NCBI GenBank assembly: GCA_005882115.1
Contig: VBEG01000025.1
Coordinates: forward strand, 62,001-126,000
DNA length: 64,000 nt
DNA from: Chloroflexota bacterium
GTDB lineage: Bacteria > Chloroflexota > Dormibacteria > Dormibacterales > Dormibacteraceae
Direction of reading: 5' to 3'
A model generated the notes under the pieces. It made no database searches. It was not told where the DNA came from and saw only the letters and a list, made by a program, of their open reading frames with translations. Shown piece by piece: positions 8,404-17,299 of the stretch. Position 1 is the stretch's first letter; each line of letters begins with the position of its first letter. The translations under genes and the position numbers were made by a program.

Positions 8404-8729
8404 AGCTGATCATCGCGGTCGTACAGGGAGAAGACGCCCAGCGCACGGTGGTCGCGCTGACGGACAGAGGAATCAGCTCGACGCGAATCGCGTCCAGCGG
8501 CGGATTCCTGCAGCAGGGAAACGTCACATTGATGATCGGCGTGGAGGACGCCCAGGTAGAGGTCGCATTGCAGCTCATCCACGAGAACTGCCGCGAGCGC
8601 AGCCGGTACCTCACTCCGGTGCCGCCGCTCGCGGAGCCTGGTGAGTTCTTCATGGCTTATCCCGTCGAAGTGCAAGTCGGCGGCGCGACGGTATTTGTGG
8701 TTCCGGTGGACTCGTTCGAGAAGATTTGA
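8400..8729 (+). CDS. darA: PII-like cyclic-di-AMP receptor (DarA/YaaQ family)
   Basis: 109-residue PII-like protein of the DUF970 family whose Bacillus and Staphylococcus members bind c-di-AMP as trimers. Seen: MKLIIAVVQGEDAQRTVVAL, GISSTRIASSGGFLQQGNVT, LMIGVEDAQVEVALQLI, and the C-terminal strand GGATVFVVPVDSFEKI. The TTG start overlaps the tmk stop as TTGA. No diadenylate cyclase lies in the window, so c-di-AMP binding is inferred from the family. Confidence 0.88.
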   Translation: MKLIIAVVQGEDAQRTVVALTDRGISSTRIASSGGFLQQGNVTLMIGVEDAQVEVALQLIHENCRERSRYLTPVPPLAEPGEFFMAYPVEVQVGGATVFVVPVDSFEKI

Positions 8730-8941
8730 GTCTCTCGCCTTTGCTGGTCCTTGCAGCTTCGCGGTCTCGACGCCCGGGCGCCTGCGGCGCTGAAGCCTGC
8801 GTCAGGGGGCCCGGCGCTCAGTCGTCGCGCAGCTTTGGCTGCGCTCCTCGTCGCGCCACCCCTTCCTTGACTCCGGCCGTCGATCCTCGCGAATCTGCCG
8901 CGGCCCACAGAGTCGAGAGACTCTAGCTCAGGCTTTCACAG
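8730..8941. repeat. Intergenic spacer with dispersed repeat family B (copy 2)
   Basis: This 212-bp gap shares blocks 8798-8815 and 8840-8862 with the gap at 1943-2162, one mismatch each. A perfect 7-bp hairpin GCGCAGC/GCTGCGC with a TTTG loop lies at 8827-8844. ACTCCGGCCGTC near 8870 also matches part of repeat family A. No credible gene. Confidence 0.6.
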
Positions 8942-11326
8942 GTGATCCGCGTCGAAGGCCTTGGCAAGAGTTTCGGTGACGTGCCGGCGGTGCGCGGCGT
9001 GGACCTTCACGTCGAGCGCGGCGAGATCTTGGTCCTCCTCGGCCAGAACGGAGCCGGCAAGTCGACGACGCTGCGATGTCTCGGCGGAATCCTGCATGCC
9101 GACGCAGGGCTGATCGAGCTGGATGGGCTGCGCATTCCTGACCACCTCGACGCGATCCGCTCGAGGCTCGGCGTCGTGCCCGACCAGGCGAGGCTGTATG
9201 GCCGCAACACGGCAACCGAGTACCTGGATCATTTCGGATATCTCTACGGCGTCCCTCAGGCAAAGCGCCGTGAGCGAATCCAACGGCTGCTGGAGCGTTT
9301 CGAGCTTGCCGAACGCGCTGACACTGTGCTCGCGGCGTACTCGCGCGGCATGGCGCAGAAGATCGCGCTGATCCGCGCCACGCTCCACGATCCGGACTGG
9401 ATCTTCTGCGACGAGCCCACCGCGGGTCTGGATCCCGTGGCCGCGGCCGACATGCGCCACTACCTCACGGAGCAACGTGGGCGAGGGGCTGCCCTCATCG
9501 TTACGACGCATGCGCTCGGCGAAGCGGAGCTGATCGCCGACCGCATAGCGATCATGCGGCGCGGCGTCATCGTCAGGTCCGGAACCCTGGACGAGCTCAG
9601 GCGCGAGTCACGGGCGGGAAGGCTGTTCAACGCCAAGCTGGCGTCTCCGCCCAGTGATCCGAAAGGCCTTGACCGGTGGCTCGACGAACGCACCGTTGAG
9701 CATCGGCTCGACGGCGATCGACTGACCTACGCGCTGCCCTGGGACGCGCCGGTCACCGAACGCGCGCAGTTCGCGGCGCAACTGCAGATGCGCCTCGGCG
9801 AGGAAGGGACGCCGTATCACGAGCTCGAGGAGCAGCAACCCAGCCTCGAATCCGTCTACCTCGCCGCGATGACGGAACCGATCGCGGACGAGCCGTCGGC
9901 TGCGCCGGCACCAAAGACCGTCACCACGAGCATCGGCGCCGTCCACATGTTCCGCTCGCTCGCTCAACAGGGTGGCCTGCTCCGTGAGTCGCTTCCTTTC
10001 TATGTGAGCTCGTGGTGGCGGCGCGGCGACCTGAGCTGGGTCATGTACCTCAACGCGTTCGTCCTGCTGCTGGTAGCCGCCACCTCGTTGTTCGGCCAGC
10101 TGCCCGGCCCGGCGGGACAGGTGGCAGCTCGCTTCGCCGGTGGAACGGCGTTGCAGGCCGGCCTGCTCCTACCGCTTTTCTTCATGTCGTTCGCGCTGCT
10201 CGAGTCGATCAAAACGTCGATCGGGATCTGGTGGGAAAAGGCTCAGGGGTCGCTCGAGGTGCTCCTTTACGCCCCACTGTCGGATCCATCGCTCATCTGG
10301 CTCGAGGTGCTTCCGGGCGCGGTCGTGAGCATCGTGTGGGTCACCGCATGGATGGGGGCGGGGATGGGCCTGCTCAGCCTCTTCGGAGAGCTGGCGCCGT
10401 GGCACCTGCTCCCGGTCTTCGCGTTTGTGGCGGGGGTCACCGCTTACTGGGCGGCGATGGGCCGGATGCTCGGTTTCATGCTGTTCCCCCGCGAGGGCGC
10501 TGCCGGTGGGGCGTGGTCCTTCTTGCTCTCGCCTGTCTCGGCAGCGGTCGCCGACCTGCCGCTTGCCCTATTCGTGTTCAGGTCGCCTTTGGCGCCCGCT
10601 TCCCTGCTGCTTCCGATCATCGCCTGCCTGGCGCTGACGGTGCTTTGCGGCACGACGTTCGACCGCGAACGCTTGATGGAGACGGGTCTCGGCCGCGTCC
10701 GGCGCAGGCGCGTGTGGTTCCAGCTCGGTGTGCTCCGCCGGAATGCGGCCGCCATCGTGGCCGGCGTGCTGATCGCCGCGGCGCCGGCGGGCGTTGCGGC
10801 TTCGGTGAGCGGGAGCGCCCACTGGAGCTCCTGGCCACAGGTGCAGGCCGCTGTCAGCGGCGGACATGGGGACACACAGCTCGTGGCGTCTACCCCAGGT
10901 GGTCACCCTTCGTCACCCGCGAGCGGCGTCACCATCGCGGCCGCCGGCCTCGCGGGGATCGTCGCGACGCTCGGCCTGATGCTCGCCATGGTCGTCGTCA
11001 GCTTCGCGGCGTTCTTTCTCCTCGGCCTGCCGGCGCTGTTAGGCCTTGTGGTGGGCGCCGTGCTGTGGGGCGTGCAGGCCGGGTTCGGCGGCGCCGGCCC
11101 GCTGCAGCCGTGGCTCGCGGGCGCGGGTGGCGCCGCATTGCTGGCACTGGCCCTGAACACGGGAGCCGCGCTTCCGATCTACTGGTCGCTGATCTTCGGC
11201 TCAGGGCGCCGGCTCGACCGTCTGCGAGAGGCCTGGTCGAACTACTGGGCGGTGTTCCGCCAGCTGGTCATGCCCGCGTGTGGGCTATTCGGCCTGATCG
11301 TCTTCAAGCTTCTCGCCTCTGGGTGA
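8942..11326 (+). CDS. ABC-2 type exporter, ATPase fused to membrane domain
   Basis: 794 aa. Residues 1-310 are an ABC ATPase: Walker A GQNGAGKSTTLRC, signature YSRGMAQKIAL, Walker B DWIFCDEPTAGLDPV, and the H-loop IVTTHAL. Residues from about 350 form a membrane domain with roughly ten hydrophobic segments (for example LNAFVLLLVAATSLFG, VVSIVWVTAWMGAGMG, GLMLAMVVVSFAAFFLL). ABC-2 systems usually encode ATPase and permease separately. Substrate unknown; no partner permease is adjacent. GTG 8942 begins the standard MIRVEGLGKSFG strand. A 97-bp gap to the convergent SMR gene shows no clear terminator. Confidence 0.9.
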   Translation: MIRVEGLGKSFGDVPAVRGVDLHVERGEILVLLGQNGAGKSTTLRCLGGILHADAGLIELDGLRIPDHLDAIRSRLGVVPDQARLYGRNTATEYLDHFGYLYGVPQAKRRERIQRLLERFELAERADTVLAAYSRGMAQKIALIRATLHDPDWIFCDEPTAGLDPVAAADMRHYLTEQRGRGAALIVTTHALGEAELIADRIAIMRRGVIVRSGTLDELRRESRAGRLFNAKLASPPSDPKGLDRWLDERTVEHRLDGDRLTYALPWDAPVTERAQFAAQLQMRLGEEGTPYHELEEQQPSLESVYLAAMTEPIADEPSAAPAPKTVTTSIGAVHMFRSLAQQGGLLRESLPFYVSSWWRRGDLSWVMYLNAFVLLLVAATSLFGQLPGPAGQVAARFAGGTALQAGLLLPLFFMSFALLESIKTSIGIWWEKAQGSLEVLLYAPLSDPSLIWLEVLPGAVVSIVWVTAWMGAGMGLLSLFGELAPWHLLPVFAFVAGVTAYWAAMGRMLGFMLFPREGAAGGAWSFLLSPVSAAVADLPLALFVFRSPLAPASLLLPIIACLALTVLCGTTFDRERLMETGLGRVRRRRVWFQLGVLRRNAAAIVAGVLIAAAPAGVAASVSGSAHWSSWPQVQAAVSGGHGDTQLVASTPGGHPSSPASGVTIAAAGLAGIVATLGLMLAMVVVSFAAFFLLGLPALLGLVVGAVLWGVQAGFGGAGPLQPWLAGAGGAALLALALNTGAALPIYWSLIFGSGRRLDRLREAWSNYWAVFRQLVMPACGLFGLIVFKLLASG

Positions 11327-11423
11327 TAACTAATCCCAGGGGCCGCGTAGCTGCGGATATGAGAACAACATGCGCGATGGGATTCTCCGGTCTGTTCGTG
11401 GGACTGTTCGACTCTAGCCCGAC

Positions 11424-11750
11424 TCAGTGCGTCTTCGCGCCTGAGAAGCCGACCAGCACCACCCCGCCGACGATCAGCACCATGCCGACCGCTGCCAGCG
11501 GCGGCACGGGGTCTCCGAAGATGACCTTCCCCAGCACCGCGACCAGGGCGATGCCGACGGCCGACCAGATCGCGTAGACGATACCGACAGGCAGCGTCTT
11601 GAGCACGATCGCGAGCAGCACGATGCTCACCAGGTAAGCCACGGTCGTGACCACGGATGGCACGAGCTGCGTGTAGCCGTTCGAGGCTCGGAGCGCGAGC
11701 GTGCCCACGACCTCGGTGGCGATTGCCGCCACCAGCAACACCCAGGGCAC
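11424..11750 (-). CDS. Small multidrug resistance (SMR) family transporter
   Basis: 108-residue, four-helix membrane protein of the EmrE/SugE type. The essential membrane glutamate is in the first helix, AAIATEVVGTLALRAS. Helix 3-4 signatures VGIVYAIWSAVGIALVAVLG and GMVLIVGGVVLVGFSG are present. It probably exports cationic compounds or guanidinium by proton exchange as a dimer. GTG 11750 lies seven bases after the upstream dehydrogenase stop, so the two are probably co-transcribed. Confidence 0.92.
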   Translation of the reverse strand: MPWVLLVAAIATEVVGTLALRASNGYTQLVPSVVTTVAYLVSIVLLAIVLKTLPVGIVYAIWSAVGIALVAVLGKVIFGDPVPPLAAVGMVLIVGGVVLVGFSGAKTH

Positions 11751-11757
11751 GCGGTTA

Positions 11758-12888
11758 TTACAGGTCCAGGGCCTGGGCTACCAGCTCGCGATGGAAGGTC
11801 GCGTCGCCGAGGGTCACCTCCGAAGACTTGGCGCGCTTGAAGTACAGGTGCATGTCGTGCTCCCACGTGAAGCCGATTCCGCCATGGACCTGGATCCCAT
11901 CGCCAGCAACTTTGCGATACGCGTCGGAAACGTAGGCCTTCGCCATCGAGGACGCGAGCGAGCGATCGGGCGCGTCGGCGTCGACGGTCCACGCGGCGTA
12001 GTACGTCGCCGAACGCCCACTTTCCGAAAGCACCAGCATGTCCGCGAGCTTGTGCGACACGGCCTGATAGATCCCGATCGGCTTGCCGAACTGGTGCCGC
12101 GTCTTTGCGTATTCGGTCGATGTCTCGAGCACTTTCTGCACGCCGCCGACCATCTCGGCGCAAAGCGCGCTGGTCGCCCACTCGAGCGCGCGCTTCAGTC
12201 GCGGCCACGCCTTGTCGGGCGCGCCCATCACCGCATCAGCGCCGAGCTGGACACCGTCGAAGCGGATCTCGCTCCAGCGGCGCGTCATGTCGAGCGTCTC
12301 GAGTGGCCTGACGGCCATGCCTTCGGGCTTGTCTTGGACAAGAAAGAGAGTCACGCCCTCCTCGCCTTCGCCACGCGTCCGCGCGACGACGACGATGTAG
12401 TCGGCCGCCTCGACGTCGGGTACGAAAACCTTCACGCCGTCCAGCCGCCATCCGCCGCCGGATTGTTTTGCGGTCAGGCCGATGCTGCCCGCGTCCCACC
12501 TGCCTGACGGCTCCGTGAACGCGAGGGTCGCGCGCGCCGAGCCAGCGGCGATCGCGCTAAGCACTTCTTTCTTCTGTGCCTCGGTTCCGGCCTCCACCAA
12601 GGCCGGGACCGCCAGTCCCATCGTGGAGAAGAAAGGGCCGGGCAGCAGCGCCCGCCCGGCTTCCTCCAGCACCACGACCAGGTCGAGGAACGTGCCGACG
12701 CCGCCGTATTCCTCGGGGATTCCCAGCGCCGTCCAGCCCAGGTCGGCGATCTTCTTCCAGAGAGCCTGGTCGTAGCCGTCCGCGCTCTCCATCAGCCGGC
12801 GCACGACCTTGGGGCTGCATTCCTTGGCGAGGAACTCGCGCGCGGAGCGGCGCAGCATCTCCTGCTCTTGCGAAAAGGCGAAATCCAC
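11758..12888 (-). CDS. Acyl-CoA dehydrogenase family protein (FadE-like)
   Basis: 376-residue FAD-dependent acyl-CoA dehydrogenase fold. N-terminal helices (FAFSQEQEMLRRSAREFLA), LGWTALGIPEEYGG, the middle strand LAFTEPSGRWDAGS, and the C-terminal KVAGDGIQVHGGIGFTWEHD are typical. The EPSGRWD segment departs from the usual EPxAGSD flavin-contact motif, as in the divergent beta-type subunits of actinobacterial heteromeric FadE pairs. The partner could be the dehydrogenase at 15230-16375. Substrate unknown. A TAGACT hexamer lies 11 bases before GTG 12888. Confidence 0.9.
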   Translation of the reverse strand: MDFAFSQEQEMLRRSAREFLAKECSPKVVRRLMESADGYDQALWKKIADLGWTALGIPEEYGGVGTFLDLVVVLEEAGRALLPGPFFSTMGLAVPALVEAGTEAQKKEVLSAIAAGSARATLAFTEPSGRWDAGSIGLTAKQSGGGWRLDGVKVFVPDVEAADYIVVVARTRGEGEEGVTLFLVQDKPEGMAVRPLETLDMTRRWSEIRFDGVQLGADAVMGAPDKAWPRLKRALEWATSALCAEMVGGVQKVLETSTEYAKTRHQFGKPIGIYQAVSHKLADMLVLSESGRSATYYAAWTVDADAPDRSLASSMAKAYVSDAYRKVAGDGIQVHGGIGFTWEHDMHLYFKRAKSSEVTLGDATFHRELVAQALDL

Positions 12889-12902
12889 CGCGAGAGTGGA
12901 GT

Positions 12903-13601
12903 CTAGGTTGTGGGCGGGCTCGACTCGTGTGGCGGCAGCTCCGGACGCTCCTCCTCCTCGTGCGGAGGCAGCTCGAGCTCGGGCTCTTCGGAAGCAGGCT
13001 CAGCGCCGTTGGCGGGCGCCGGCTTGGCCGGGCCAGCTGCAACAGGCGTCGTCTGCCGGGCCGACGCCACGGGCGGAGTGCTGCGTATCGGCGGGGGCGT
13101 CGCGGTCGGAGCGTGGCGGCGAAAGACGATCATCAGCCCCAGGAAGCCGACGAAAAGCGCGGCCAACGCAAAGCCGGCGGCAAAGCCGATCCCGGTGTTC
13201 TCTGCGACGGTCAGAGGGCGCGGCAACCCGCTGGTGCACGGAGCCGGCGGGGCGGCGCATGTTCCGAGCACGGCGAGCTCGAGCGGGAACGCAAACATGG
13301 TCAGCATTCCGAAGACCAAGGCCAGCCCTGCCACGAAATAAAGAACGCCGGTCACCGCTCGCCCCCGGTCGTGCCAGAGGGCGGAAGCGCCGAGAGCCGC
13401 GGCGCCGATGGCGTACGGAATGAAGACGTTCGCGATCCGGCTGGAGAGGCCGCCGACCAGGGATGGGATCGCGCCCCCGATGGCGGCCAGCGCGGCCGCG
13501 ACCCAGAACGACCAGATCAGCCTCGGCTCCTGGCTGAACGTCGCTGCGCTGAACTTTGAATTCACGAGCGGAATTCTGTCCTGCGTGCACCCGCAAGACA
13601 A
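12903..13601 (-). CDS. Membrane protein with proline/glutamate-rich tail, unknown function
   Basis: 232 aa. Four hydrophobic segments (LIWSFWVAAALAAIGGAIP, VFIPYAIGAAALGASALW, VTGVLYFVAGLALVFGMLT, GFAAGFALAALFVGFLGLMI) are followed by about 75 residues rich in Pro, Ala and Glu, probably cytoplasmic and disordered. Cys residues lie in the third loop (GTCAAPPAPCTSG). TTG 13601 is the longest start; GTG about 13 codons later is also possible. It sits between the MFS pump and the acyl-CoA dehydrogenase in the same direction. I do not recognise the family. Confidence 0.7.
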   Translation of the reverse strand: MSCGCTQDRIPLVNSKFSAATFSQEPRLIWSFWVAAALAAIGGAIPSLVGGLSSRIANVFIPYAIGAAALGASALWHDRGRAVTGVLYFVAGLALVFGMLTMFAFPLELAVLGTCAAPPAPCTSGLPRPLTVAENTGIGFAAGFALAALFVGFLGLMIVFRRHAPTATPPPIRSTPPVASARQTTPVAAGPAKPAPANGAEPASEEPELELPPHEEEERPELPPHESSPPTT

Positions 13602-13608
13602 GCCGATA

Positions 13609-15219
13609 TCAGCTAGAAGTTATGTCTCCTGCTTCGGGCGAGGCTCCGGCGACCCGCCGGCCCGCCGCCACATGAGCCGTCTGGCGAAGCGGAAGCTCCT
13701 TGATGAGCAGCGTCGCCAGGAAGGCGATGGCGATGATCGGCACGCCGGCCAGGAAGACCGGATGGAGGGCGTCGGCGAGCCCGTGCCGGATGCCCAGCTC
13801 GATCGCCGCGGGTAGGTGCGCCAGCTGCGAGGGATCGAAAACCGCGGTCGCGGCAGCGCCGCCCTCACGGGCCTGCAGCTGCTGGAGCGCGGCTGGCGGA
13901 AGGTACTTCGCGATCGAGGTGGCCATACCCTGGGTGAGGATGGTGCCGAGGATCGCGAGCCCGATCGCGGCCCCTATCGAGCGTGATAGCTGTGTCGCGG
14001 AGGTGGCCACTGCCATGTCTTCACGCTCGACCGAGTTCTGCACGATCAGGACATAGGTCTGCATGCTGACACCCAGCCCAAGGCCGAGAAGGATCATCGC
14101 GACGATCACGACCTCATTCGTGGTGTTCACCGTGAAAGTCGAGAGCATGTAGTAGCCGGCGCCCATCGCAAGAAGACCAGCCAGCAACAACACCTTGTAG
14201 CGGCCCGTCCGCGAGATGAGCTGGCCGCCCAGGATGCTGGTGATGATCATCGCCGCGAGCATCGGGACGAGGATCGCGCCCGAGTTGGTCACGCTGTTGC
14301 CGACGACTCCCTGCACGAAGACCGGCAGGAAGAAGATCGCGCCGAACATCGACATCGCAACGCCGACGCTCGCGATATTGGAGAACGCGAAGATGCTGCT
14401 CTTCCACAGCCGAAGCGGCAGCACCGGTTCGGGCGTGCGCCTCTCGATCCAAACGAAAGCGATGAGCGAGACCGCAGACGCCCCGTAGAGCCCGATGATC
14501 TGCCACGAGTTCCACGGGTACTGCACGCCGCCCCACATCGTCGCCAGCAAAGTTGAAGCGATGCCCAAGGACAGCGTCACGCTGCCCCAGACGTCAATCG
14601 AATGCTTGCGCCGTTCATTCGGCACGTGCATGTAGAACCAGATCACGATGAGCGTCAACGCGGCGATCGGAAGGTTGACGAAGAAGAGCCACCGCCACGA
14701 CCAGTGCTCAGTGATGAGTCCACCCGCGGCCGGTCCGATGATCGAGGCCAGCCCAAACGACGCGCCCATCATTCCCTGGTATTTGCCGCGCTCGCGCGGC
14801 GAGATGATGTCACCGATGATGGCCTGCGACAGCGGCATGATGAAGCCCATCCCCGCGCCCTGGACGAAGCGGGCGAAGACGAGAAACCAGAAATTCGGCG
14901 CCACGCCCGACAGCGCCGAGCCCGCGGCGAAAACGACGATCCCCGTCATGTACAGCGGCTTGCGGCCGTAGATGTCCGAGAGCTTGCCGGCCACCGGCGT
15001 GACGATCGTCGAGGCGAGCATCGCCGAGATTGGGATCCAGCTGTAGTCGGCGATGCCGCCGAGCTCGGCCACGATCGTAGGCAGCGCAGGCGCGACGAGC
15101 GTCATATTGAGAGAGGCGATCAGCGAGCCGAGCATCAGACCAGCGAAGACGGCCATGACGCCTCGGTCAAGGCCGTGCTTCGCTGTCGTGCTCGCCGCCT
15201 GGGATGCGACAGCGGTCAC
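13609..15219 (-). CDS. DHA2 family MFS drug exporter (EmrB/QacA type)
   Basis: 536 aa with about 14 membrane helices, the DHA2 drug:H+ antiporter size. Motif A is in GKLSDIYGRKPLYMTG; motif C-like residues are in GPAAGGLITEHWSWRWLFFVNLP. The C-terminal tail is soluble. A TAACCT hexamer at 15227-15232 (minus strand) ends seven bases before GTG 15219, so it probably has its own leaderless promoter inside the end of the upstream gene. Likely exports hydrophobic compounds; substrate not predictable. Confidence 0.93.
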   Translation of the reverse strand: MTAVASQAASTTAKHGLDRGVMAVFAGLMLGSLIASLNMTLVAPALPTIVAELGGIADYSWIPISAMLASTIVTPVAGKLSDIYGRKPLYMTGIVVFAAGSALSGVAPNFWFLVFARFVQGAGMGFIMPLSQAIIGDIISPRERGKYQGMMGASFGLASIIGPAAGGLITEHWSWRWLFFVNLPIAALTLIVIWFYMHVPNERRKHSIDVWGSVTLSLGIASTLLATMWGGVQYPWNSWQIIGLYGASAVSLIAFVWIERRTPEPVLPLRLWKSSIFAFSNIASVGVAMSMFGAIFFLPVFVQGVVGNSVTNSGAILVPMLAAMIITSILGGQLISRTGRYKVLLLAGLLAMGAGYYMLSTFTVNTTNEVVIVAMILLGLGLGVSMQTYVLIVQNSVEREDMAVATSATQLSRSIGAAIGLAILGTILTQGMATSIAKYLPPAALQQLQAREGGAAATAVFDPSQLAHLPAAIELGIRHGLADALHPVFLAGVPIIAIAFLATLLIKELPLRQTAHVAAGRRVAGASPEAGDITSS

Positions 15220-15226
15220 CGGATCT

Positions 15227-15232
15227 AGGTTA
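15227..15232 (-). promoter_or_regulatory. Leaderless-type -10 box of the DHA2 exporter (TAACCT)
   Basis: On the minus strand TAACCT ends seven bases before GTG 15219. It overlaps the stop codon of the upstream dehydrogenase (15230-15232). Confidence 0.5.
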
Positions 15233-16375
15233 GCGAGAGCGCGGTAGGCCCAGCACCCTTTCGGCCAGGATGTTGCGCAGAACCTCCGACGTTCCCGCCT
15301 CGATCGTGTTCGCGCGCGAGCGAAGGAACTGGTATTTCCAACCGTCGCCGTCGCCGACCTGCGCGGCCGGCCCCGCGATATCCATCGCCGTCTCGGTCAT
15401 ACGCTGGTTGAGCTCCGACCACATCAGCTTGAGGATCGAGCCTTCGGGGCCGGGGATTCCGCCTCGTTTTACCGAGGTGACCGCCCGGTAGCCGTTGAGC
15501 TGGAGCGCGCGGGCCTCGATGGTGTGCTGGGCGATCTTCTGGCGGACGAGGGGGTCCGCGCCCAGGCCCAGCTTGCGCGAATGCTCGGCCAGCTCTGACG
15601 CCGTGATCTGGGCCCGCGTCGCCAGCGCCAGACCCAGCGTGCCGCGCTCGTGGAGGAGCGTTGTCATCGCGACCACCCAGCCCTGGCCTGCTTCTCCCAG
15701 GATCTGCGACTTTGGGACCTTCACGTCCTTGAAGAAGATCTCGTTGAACTCGGCGTCTCCCGTGATCTGGACCAGCGGCCGGACCTCGATGCCGGGACTC
15801 TTCATGTCGACCAGCAGGTAGGTCAGTCCGTCGCGCGGGTTTGCTTCCTTGCGTTCGCGGGCGAGCAGCATGCACCACTTTGCGACGTGGGCCAGGGTCG
15901 TCCAGACCTTCTGTCCATTCACCACGTAGTGGTCGCCTTGATCCTCTGCGCGCGTCTGCAGGCCCGACAGGTCGCTCCCCGCGTTCGGCTCGCTGAACCC
16001 CTGGCACCAGATCTCCTCTGCCGAGAGCAGCGGCTCCAGGTATCGCTTCTTCTGCGCATCGTTGCCGTGCGCGATGACCACAGGGCCGCCCATGCCGAGG
16101 CCGATCACATTGATCGGCTCAGGCGCGTGCGCAAGGATCATCTCGTCGTTGAAGATCAGCTGGTCCATGAAGCTGCGGCCGCGGCCGCCGTATTCCTCGG
16201 GCCAGGTCATTCCGACGTAACCGGCGTCGAAGAGCTTCTTCTGCCAGGCGCGCCGGCGTTCGATGAACGACTTCAAGTCACCGCCGCCCTCGGCGTCGTG
16301 GGGGGCGTTGGCCTTCAGCCAGGCGCGCACCTCATCGCGAAATTCCTTCTCAGCGTCGCTGAGCTCGAAGTCCAT
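15230..16375 (-). CDS. Acyl-CoA dehydrogenase (FadE-like)
   Basis: 381-residue flavin-dependent acyl-CoA dehydrogenase. Visible: MDFELSDAEKEFRDEVRAWL, TWPEEYGGRGRSFMDQLIF, the flavin motif FSEPNAGSDLSGLQTRAE, VVNGQKVWTTLAHVAKW, and the C-terminal SRANTIEAGTSEVLRNILAE. It resembles actinobacterial FadE subunits that act on CoA thioesters of bulky or cyclic acids. It starts nine bases after the luciferase-like gene stop, so 18303-15230 is probably one transcription unit. Confidence 0.94.
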   Translation of the reverse strand: MDFELSDAEKEFRDEVRAWLKANAPHDAEGGGDLKSFIERRRAWQKKLFDAGYVGMTWPEEYGGRGRSFMDQLIFNDEMILAHAPEPINVIGLGMGGPVVIAHGNDAQKKRYLEPLLSAEEIWCQGFSEPNAGSDLSGLQTRAEDQGDHYVVNGQKVWTTLAHVAKWCMLLARERKEANPRDGLTYLLVDMKSPGIEVRPLVQITGDAEFNEIFFKDVKVPKSQILGEAGQGWVVAMTTLLHERGTLGLALATRAQITASELAEHSRKLGLGADPLVRQKIAQHTIEARALQLNGYRAVTSVKRGGIPGPEGSILKLMWSELNQRMTETAMDIAGPAAQVGDGDGWKYQFLRSRANTIEAGTSEVLRNILAERVLGLPRSR

Positions 16376-16384
16376 TTCCTTACC

Positions 16385-17299
16385 TTAGGCGACCGCAGGC
16401 AGGACTTCCTTGCCTAGCAGGTCCAGCGCGTCCGAGTCGTCGAGCAGAAAGTGCTGGAGCATGAACAGGTCGACACCTAGCTTGCTGTGCTCGCGGATCT
16501 TGGCCGCGATCTCTTCCGGCGTTCCCACCAGCCACGGGCCGTTTCGGTTCTCGAGCACCTCTTCTGGGCGGAGGGACTTCAGGTCGGGGACGACCTCACG
16601 CACCTGCGCGGCGCGCTCCAGCTGGTCGGCGCGATCGCGGCCGATGATGTAGCTCGTCATCACGGAGCGGTGGATCGTCGCGGGATCGCGACCAATCTCG
16701 CGGCAGCACTGGTCGAGAGCATCGCGCCGGTCGCGGAACATGTCCGCGTCGAGTCGCGAGAGATTCCATTCCGTGGCCTCGCGTGCGACAAGTGGAATCG
16801 TGCGCTTGAGTCCCTTGCCGCCCATCAGCAGCGGGATGGTGTTGCGAGCTGGTCGGGGGTTCGTCTTGCTCCAGATGTCGCGCATCGTCTTGATGCCCGC
16901 CTCCAGTCGCTCGAATCGTTCGCGCTCCGTGAGGAATGGGATCCCGAAGACCGAGTGCTCGTTTTGATTCCACCCGGCGCCTACGCCGAGGATGAGCCGG
17001 CCGCCAGACAGCGCGTCCACCGACGCGGCGATCTTCGCCAGCACACCAGGAATGCGGAACGTCATCGGGCTCACCATTGGACCGAACTCGATCTTCTTGG
17101 TCCACTCCGCGGCCAGCGCGAGCGATTCCCAGCATTCGATGCAATCGCGCTCGCTGGTCCCCGGGCCCATCAGGGAGATGAGGTGGTCGCTGCGCCGCAG
17201 CGATGCGAAGCCGAGGCGCTCGACGTCGGCGCAGATGCGGCGCCAGCGCTCCCAGCTGAGGCCCTCCTGGCCCTCGAGCATGATTCCCAGCTTGGTCAT
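16385..17299 (-). CDS. LLM class (luciferase-like) oxidoreductase, probably F420-dependent
   Basis: 304-residue TIM-barrel protein of the bacterial luciferase superfamily. Seen: MTKLGIMLEGQEGLSWERW, FASLRRSDHLISLMGP, IEFGPMVSPMTFRIPGVLAK, ALSGGRLILGVGAGWNQNEH, and PLLMGGKGLKRTIPLVAREA. F420 use is inferred from subfamily and from the F420 operon at 39-42.6 kb; FMN is the alternative. The ATG overlaps the PHP gene stop as ATGA. Context with acyl-CoA dehydrogenases suggests a catabolic role. Confidence 0.88.
   Translation of the reverse strand: MTKLGIMLEGQEGLSWERWRRICADVERLGFASLRRSDHLISLMGPGTSERDCIECWESLALAAEWTKKIEFGPMVSPMTFRIPGVLAKIAASVDALSGGRLILGVGAGWNQNEHSVFGIPFLTERERFERLEAGIKTMRDIWSKTNPRPARNTIPLLMGGKGLKRTIPLVAREATEWNLSRLDADMFRDRRDALDQCCREIGRDPATIHRSVMTSYIIGRDRADQLERAAQVREVVPDLKSLRPEEVLENRNGPWLVGTPEEIAAKIREHSKLGVDLFMLQHFLLDDSDALDLLGKEVLPAVA

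Noticed and set aside
10012-11577. 521-codon plus-strand frame inside the ABC exporter
   Set aside because: It is Arg/Gly/Ala-rich shadow sequence without motifs, in a different frame from the well-supported membrane domain.
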